This document shows, in pieces, positions 33,472-37,765 of a DNA stretch of 37,765 nt. Numbering within the stretch: the first letter of the stretch is position 1; the number at the start of each line of letters is the position of its first letter. Source of the stretch: Candidatus Atribacteria bacterium (GTDB taxonomy: Bacteria > Atribacterota > Atribacteria > Atribacterales > JASGLU01); NCBI GenBank assembly GCA_030156825.1, contig JASGLU010000012.1, positions 1 through 37,765 on the forward strand, in the 5' to 3' direction. The notes beneath the pieces are model-generated. The model saw only the letters and a list, made by a program, of their open reading frames with translations, did no database searches and was not told the DNA's origin. The position numbers and the translations under genes were made by a program.

Positions 33472-34313
33472 TTGCATTATCAGATTGCAATCATTGGTTT
33501 GGGATTGATGGGAGGGTCAATTGGTCTTGAGCTTGCTCAATGGGAACAAAAAGGGGTTATTCGGGGATATGATATAAAAGAAGAAGTGCTGGATATTGCC
33601 CAGGATAAAGGAGCAATTGATTATAAAAGCCTGAGCGTGCAAGAGGCGGTGGAAGGAAGCGACTTGGTATTTATAGCTACTCCGGTCAGGAGTATCCCTC
33701 AGGTTTTCTCTTCTATTCGTTCTTTTTTGGCCCCTTCGACTTTGGTTTGTGACCTGGGTAGCACTAAACAATGGGTGTATCAACAAATTAGCCCTGACAT
33801 AGAAGGGATAAAATATACCGGTTTTCACCCCATGAGTGGGGGAGAAATGGAGGGCATTAGAGGGGCAAGGCTCGGTCTTTTTCACGGGTTTCCCCTGTTT
33901 GTTTCTCCTTTTACCCCGCTGGAAGCAGAGGATTTGTCTATAGTTGAGAATATTGCTCAACTAATCGGAGGTAGGGTTTTTTTTTAACCCCCGAAGAGCA
34001 CGATCGTGTTTGTGGGTGGGTGAGCCATTTGCCCCACTTAATAGCTAACGCTTTTTTATGGGGTATAGGGGAAGAGAGTAAGGAATTTCCTCGACTGGGA
34101 GGTTCATCCTTTAGAGACTTTATTCGAGTGGCAGGATCTTCTCCCGAGATGTGGTTGGATATTTTTTTAACCAACCGAGAAAACCTGATAAAAGCGGTCT
34201 CTACTTTTAAAGAGAAGTTGGAACTCATCGCTGATTACTTAGAAAGCGGTGAAGAAGAAGAACTTTTTGATTTACTGAATAAATTAAAAGCTTGGAGAAA
34301 GGAGCTTTTCTAA
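33472..34313 (+). CDS. tyrA: Prephenate dehydrogenase, frameshifted at a T9 run
   Basis: TyrA oxidatively decarboxylates prephenate to 4-hydroxyphenylpyruvate. The first frame (TTG 33472 onward) has the NAD loop G9-L-G-L-M-G14 and runs to VFF, then TAA at 33985. The homology continues in the -1 frame as FLTPEEHDRVCGWVSHLPHLIANAF and runs to 34313, giving about 280 residues, normal for the family. The break falls in nine T (33977-33985) before AA, so one more T, a -1 ribosomal slip at U-UUU-UUU, or transcript slippage would restore the protein. The gene may be intact, regulated, or truly broken. Confidence 0.9.
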
Positions 34314-35519
34314 ATGTTCACCTGGCATACGGCAGGGGAATCCCATGGTAAAGGGGTGTTAACTTTAATCTGTGGGTTACCAGCTGGGCTTGAAATAGAG
34401 GTAGATTTTATTAACCGGGAATTGTCCCGCCGACAGAGGGGTTTTGGTTCGGGAGAAAGAATGGAGCTGGAACGGGACCAGATAGAGATTTTAAGTGGTA
34501 TAAGGTGGGGTAAAACCATTGGTAGCCCGATAGCGATTTTAGTCAAAAACCGAGATTACTCTAATTGGGAGCGAATAATGAATCCGGAGGGTAGTCCCCC
34601 TCCGGATTACGCACCGATTACTGTTCCTCGTCCTGGTCATGCTGATTTGGCAGGAATGGTTAAATATCGGTTGCAAGATATACGGCCGGTAATTGAAAGG
34701 GCAAGTGCTCGGGAAACCGTGGGACGGTGTGTGGCCGGAGCGCTGGCTAAAATTTTACTGAAGGAGTTGGAAGTTAAAGTAGGCGGATTTGTGGAAAGTA
34801 TTGGACCAATAAGCTTGGAAGAAACCTCTTTATCGCTGGAAGAAAGACTTTTTTCCGCCGAAAATTCACCTTTGCGAATTCCGAGTGATCGGAAAAAAGA
34901 ACAAGAGATAATATCTATGGTCGAGCGGGTCAGAGAAGGGGGAGATACTCTAGGAGGTACTTTTGTGGTGGGAGCCCAGGGAGTAGTTCCGGGTTTGGGA
35001 ACTTATGTTGAGGCGGAGAAACGCTTAGATGCTCGTTTAGCCTCAGCCCTGATGAGTATTCCCGCTATAAAAGGGGTGGAAATCGGCGAGGCGTTTCGTT
35101 CAGCCACTTTACCCGGAAGCAAAGCTCATGATCGGATTTTTTTTGATCCGGGGAAAAAGCCCCTTCCTTTTTTTCGTAAAACTTTCTTTGCTGGAGGTTT
35201 GGAAGGGGGGGTAACGGTAGGAGGTCTTTTGTGGGTTAGGTGTGCTATGAAACCGATTCCCAGTCTCCGTCGAGGTTTGCCAACAGTTGATATTCTAACT
35301 AAAGAACCGGTAACTGCCCGTTATGAACGGTCCGATGTTTGTGCTGTGCCTCGAGCGGTAGTGGTAGGGGAAGCCATGCTTGCTTTAGTTTTAGCGCAGG
35401 CTTATCTGGAAAAATTGGGGGGAGACTCTATTTCCGAAGTTAAAGAAAGATTTGCCGGTTATCTAAATTATCTGGAAAAATTTGGAGAAAAGATGGATGG
35501 GGAAAATAAAATTGATTAG
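34314..35519 (+). CDS. aroC: Chorismate synthase
   Basis: AroC makes chorismate from EPSP using reduced FMN. The 401-residue protein has the N-terminal TAGESHGKG, the conserved RPGHAD and RASARETVGR in the middle, and SIPAIKGVE, GGLEGG and the late GLPTVDI region that shape the active site. It starts immediately after the tyrA stop. The order aroF-tyrA-aroC suggests that one transcript supplies chorismate and then tyrosine. The length is within the usual range. Confidence 0.96.
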   Translation: MFTWHTAGESHGKGVLTLICGLPAGLEIEVDFINRELSRRQRGFGSGERMELERDQIEILSGIRWGKTIGSPIAILVKNRDYSNWERIMNPEGSPPPDYAPITVPRPGHADLAGMVKYRLQDIRPVIERASARETVGRCVAGALAKILLKELEVKVGGFVESIGPISLEETSLSLEERLFSAENSPLRIPSDRKKEQEIISMVERVREGGDTLGGTFVVGAQGVVPGLGTYVEAEKRLDARLASALMSIPAIKGVEIGEAFRSATLPGSKAHDRIFFDPGKKPLPFFRKTFFAGGLEGGVTVGGLLWVRCAMKPIPSLRRGLPTVDILTKEPVTARYERSDVCAVPRAVVVGEAMLALVLAQAYLEKLGGDSISEVKERFAGYLNYLEKFGEKMDGENKID

Positions 35520-35558
35520 TTATCCAAAATGGCCTACAATTTTCGAGGACGTGAAAAG

Positions 35559-36695
35559 ATGAAAATTCCTATTTGTCGACCTTTTATCGGAAAAGAAGAA
35601 AAAGAAGCGGTTTTAGCCGTGCTTGACTCGGGGCAACTGGCCCAAGGAAAAGAAGTTGCCCAATTGGAAGAAAACTTTGCCCGATTTTTAGGGATCAGGG
35701 AAGCGGTAGCTACTTCCAGCGGTACCACTGCCCTTTTTACTGTTTTACAAGCGCTGGGAGTTAAAACCGGTGACCGGGTAGTAACTACTCCCTTTACCTT
35801 CGTGGCTAGTGCGAGCTCTATTGTGCAGGCGGGAGGGATTCCGGTTTTCTGTGAGGTGGATGAGAAAACTTTTAACCTCGATGCCAACCGATTGGAAGAG
35901 ATATTAAAAGCCAATCCCCGGATAAAAGGGATGGTGGTGGTTCATCTCTATGGTCTTCCCTGTTCGATGGAGGATATTCTTTATTTAGCCAAGCGCTATC
36001 AAATTTTTGTGGTAGAAGATTGTGCCCAGGCTCACGGGGCTGAATTGCAAGGCAAAAAAGTGGGGACTTTTGGAGATGCCGGAGTGTTCAGTTTTTACCC
36101 CACCAAAAATATGACCACCGGAGAAGGGGGTATGATTGTTACCTCCTGCCCTCAATTGGCAGATAAATGTCGAATGCTTATCAACCATGGTTCTCACGAG
36201 AAATACTTACACCAGATTCTGGGTTATAACTTCCGGATGAACAATTTGGGAGCGGCTATCGGTTTGGTTCAGTTGAGGAGATTAAACCAAACTAATCAAA
36301 AAAGAAGAAAGAACGCTGCTTTTTACACCAATCAGCTTTCCGGTATACCCTGGATAGTTACTCCTTTTGAGCCCGCCTCAGCTACCCATGTTTACCACCA
36401 GTATACTCTCCGGGTTTTGCAGGGTAGGGATTCTTTGCGGGCTTATCTGAAAGACAAAGGTATAGGGACCGAGGTTTATTATCCCTTACCCCTCCATCAG
36501 CAACCATTTTTAAAGTCGATTTTAGGGGAGCAGTCTTTCCCCGTTTCTGAGAATCTTTCTCGAGAGGTTCTTTCTCTTCCGGTTTACCCTCTCTTACAGC
36601 AGGAGGAACTGGAAGAGATAGTGTTTCATATCAAGCAATTTTTTAATTTACCATCAATCCAGCTTCTAGCTAAGGAGGAAGCCACTTGGGAGTAA
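35559..36695 (+). CDS. DegT/DnrJ/EryC1/StrS family aminotransferase
   Basis: This PLP-dependent sugar aminotransferase acts on a nucleotide-linked keto-sugar. The 378-residue protein has ATSSGTTAL, VVEDCAQAHGA, the Schiff-base lysine in FYPTKNMTTGEGG (the K of PTKN) and NHG...NFRMNN. I start at ATG 35559, which follows GAGG at ten bases; the ATG at 35529 has no ribosome binding site. Its stop overlaps the start of a Gfo/Idh-type dehydrogenase. Such a pair can build UDP-GlcNAc3N (GnnA/GnnB) for lipid A or other amino sugars. Product assignment is inference. Confidence 0.88.
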   Translation: MKIPICRPFIGKEEKEAVLAVLDSGQLAQGKEVAQLEENFARFLGIREAVATSSGTTALFTVLQALGVKTGDRVVTTPFTFVASASSIVQAGGIPVFCEVDEKTFNLDANRLEEILKANPRIKGMVVVHLYGLPCSMEDILYLAKRYQIFVVEDCAQAHGAELQGKKVGTFGDAGVFSFYPTKNMTTGEGGMIVTSCPQLADKCRMLINHGSHEKYLHQILGYNFRMNNLGAAIGLVQLRRLNQTNQKRRKNAAFYTNQLSGIPWIVTPFEPASATHVYHQYTLRVLQGRDSLRAYLKDKGIGTEVYYPLPLHQQPFLKSILGEQSFPVSENLSREVLSLPVYPLLQQEELEEIVFHIKQFFNLPSIQLLAKEEATWE

Positions 36696-37627
36696 CTAAA
36701 GTAGGAGTGATAGGAGTCGGTTATTTGGGTCAGCATCATGCCCGAATTTACTCAGAGCTCCCCCAGGTAGATTTAGTGGGAGTGGTAGACATTAACTCCC
36801 AAAGAGCGATTGAGGTGGCCAATCGCTATGGTACCACCCCTTTTTTTGACTATCGTGACCTTTTTGGCAAGGTGGATGCGGTGAGTATAGTGGTGCCTAC
36901 TGTTTTACATCGCTCTATTGCCGGTCATTTCTTAGAGCAGGGGGTTAACATTCTCATCGAAAAACCGGTAACCACCACCTTAGAAGAAGCAAAAGAACTA
37001 ATGGAGCTGGCCAGCCGAAAGAAAGTAGTTTTGCAGGTGGGCCACATTGAGCGCTTTAACTCAGCGGTAATAGAACTTTCTAAAATTATCGATCACCCGG
37101 TATTTATTGATTGTTACCGAATGGGCCCTTACAGCAAGCGCAATGTTGATGTGGGGGTAGTATTGGACTTGATGATTCACGATATTGATATTGTTATGAG
37201 TATGGTAAAAAGCAGAGTTACTCGGGTGAGCGCTTTCGGTTACCCGGTGTTTTCTCGGGAAGAGGATATTGCCAATGCGCAATTGCTTTTTGGGAACGGT
37301 TGTATTGTTAACCTGACTGCTAGCCGGATAACCAAAAAGAAGATCCGGCGGATGGAAGTTACTCAGATTGACTCTTTTGTTTCCATCGATTATTTAGAGC
37401 AAGAACTGGCTGTTTATCGAAAAACACCTTCTGTTTTTCCTGATATGCTTATGGAAAGGCCAGTAATGCAAAAAGGAGAGCCACTTCGGTTGGAACTCGA
37501 ACACTTCGTCCGTTGTGTGCGAAACGGTGAACGGCCCTTAGTTGGGCTGGAGGAGGGTAAAGACGCCTTAGAGATTGCTTTGAAAATACTGGAAGATATT
37601 AAGAACAATCAGGATGGAGAAAAATGA
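36686..37627 (+). CDS. Gfo/Idh/MocA family sugar dehydrogenase
   Basis: This 313-residue NAD(P)-dependent oxidoreductase has the Rossmann loop GVIGVGYLGQHHA near the N-terminus, DINSQRA at the end of strand 2, the EKPVT motif, and GHIERFN followed by DLMIHDID in the substrate domain. It starts at TTG 36686 behind AAGGAGG, inside the end of the DegT gene. With the DegT aminotransferase it could form a GnnA/GnnB-like pair that makes an amino sugar for lipid A or surface glycans, consistent with the wall-polymer genes upstream. It overlaps the next gene by ATGA. Confidence 0.85.
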   Translation: MGVTKVGVIGVGYLGQHHARIYSELPQVDLVGVVDINSQRAIEVANRYGTTPFFDYRDLFGKVDAVSIVVPTVLHRSIAGHFLEQGVNILIEKPVTTTLEEAKELMELASRKKVVLQVGHIERFNSAVIELSKIIDHPVFIDCYRMGPYSKRNVDVGVVLDLMIHDIDIVMSMVKSRVTRVSAFGYPVFSREEDIANAQLLFGNGCIVNLTASRITKKKIRRMEVTQIDSFVSIDYLEQELAVYRKTPSVFPDMLMERPVMQKGEPLRLELEHFVRCVRNGERPLVGLEEGKDALEIALKILEDIKNNQDGEK

Positions 37628-37765
37628 GTAAAAGCTACGATGTGATTGTGATAGGAGCCGGGCCAGCCGGGATTTTCACTGCCCTGGAGCTGGCTGAAAA
37701 AAGTGATTTGAATGTCTTGATGGTAGATCGGGGAAGAGACATTGAGCGAAGAAGATGCCCCGCTC
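37624..37765 (+). CDS. FAD-dependent oxidoreductase, N-terminal part
   Basis: The first 47 residues show the FAD-binding Rossmann loop IGAGPAGIFTALELA and a following strand LMVDRGRDIERR ending in RCPA. Proteins with this start and the ERR-C-P tail belong to a family of FAD-dependent oxidoreductases common in anaerobes. The gene is cut by the window edge. The ATG overlaps the previous stop (ATGA). Confidence 0.75.
   Translation, partial: MSKSYDVIVIGAGPAGIFTALELAEKSDLNVLMVDRGRDIERRRCPA

Noticed and set aside
1-37765. CRISPR arrays, rRNA genes and replication origins
   Set aside because: I saw no regularly spaced repeats, no rRNA segments and no DnaA-box cluster.

Overview
The window is about 37.8 kb of tightly packed bacterial chromosome of moderate G+C. 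Nearly every gene lies on the + strand, and starts and stops often overlap by ATGA or GTGA. The gene content suggests an uncultured strict anaerobe. It has an FprA-type O2/NO reductase next to ferritin, a stand-alone cobalamin methionine-synthase activation-domain protein and biotin-dependent acyl-CoA carboxyltransferase parts. Firmicutes-like traits (Asp23/Gls24 proteins, CsaB, DUF5693) sit beside diderm-like ones (FtsEX with an EnvC-like activator, CtpA, a YibQ-type deacetylase, a possible GnnA/GnnB-like pair). Atribacterota or a related deep-branching diderm would fit, but that is a low-confidence guess; no 16S gene is present.

Layout. 1-482: remains of two IS21-type helper ATPases in opposite orientation, ending in an 80-bp repeat that recurs at 23895-23974. 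651-6125: a promoter, then metG, a separate tRNA-binding domain protein and tatD; a second promoter, then a bifunctional-nuclease-family protein, a LOG-like protein, an Asp23 protein, a small Cys-rich protein and rsmA. 6118-10734: secA, prfB (with its autoregulatory +1 frameshift) and a P-loop/Asp23-like fusion. 10819-12922: acyl-CoA carboxyltransferase, a small OadG-tail-like protein and a biotin carrier. 12929-21753: an envelope block (DUF5693, csaB, a WecG/TagA glycosyltransferase, ftsE, ftsX, an EnvC-like protein with a degenerate LytM site, ctpA, a YibQ-like deacetylase). 21775-23837: thioesterase, gltX and tRNA-Gln(CTG) with its own promoter. 24080-26098: deoB and deoD for nucleoside salvage. 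26200-28654: the cobalamin activation-domain protein, fprA and ferritin.

28655-29962 is the accessory-looking interval. It holds a decayed RAYT-type Y1 transposase, several strong palindromes, and a stretch with no credible ORF that begins at a promoter with perfect consensus hexamers. That stretch contains several hairpins and ends in a 54-bp perfect palindrome about 65 bp before speD. I read it as a candidate structured RNA, either free-standing or a speD leader with terminator/antiterminator architecture. This is the most interesting novel signal in the window.

29963-37765: speD, a convergent DksA/TraR zinc-finger gene, an ECF-type S component, then rlmN, aroF, tyrA (interrupted by a frameshift in a run of nine T), aroC, a DegT aminotransferase, a Gfo/Idh dehydrogenase and the start of a flavoprotein. 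rlmN-aroF-tyrA-aroC looks like one aromatic amino acid operon.
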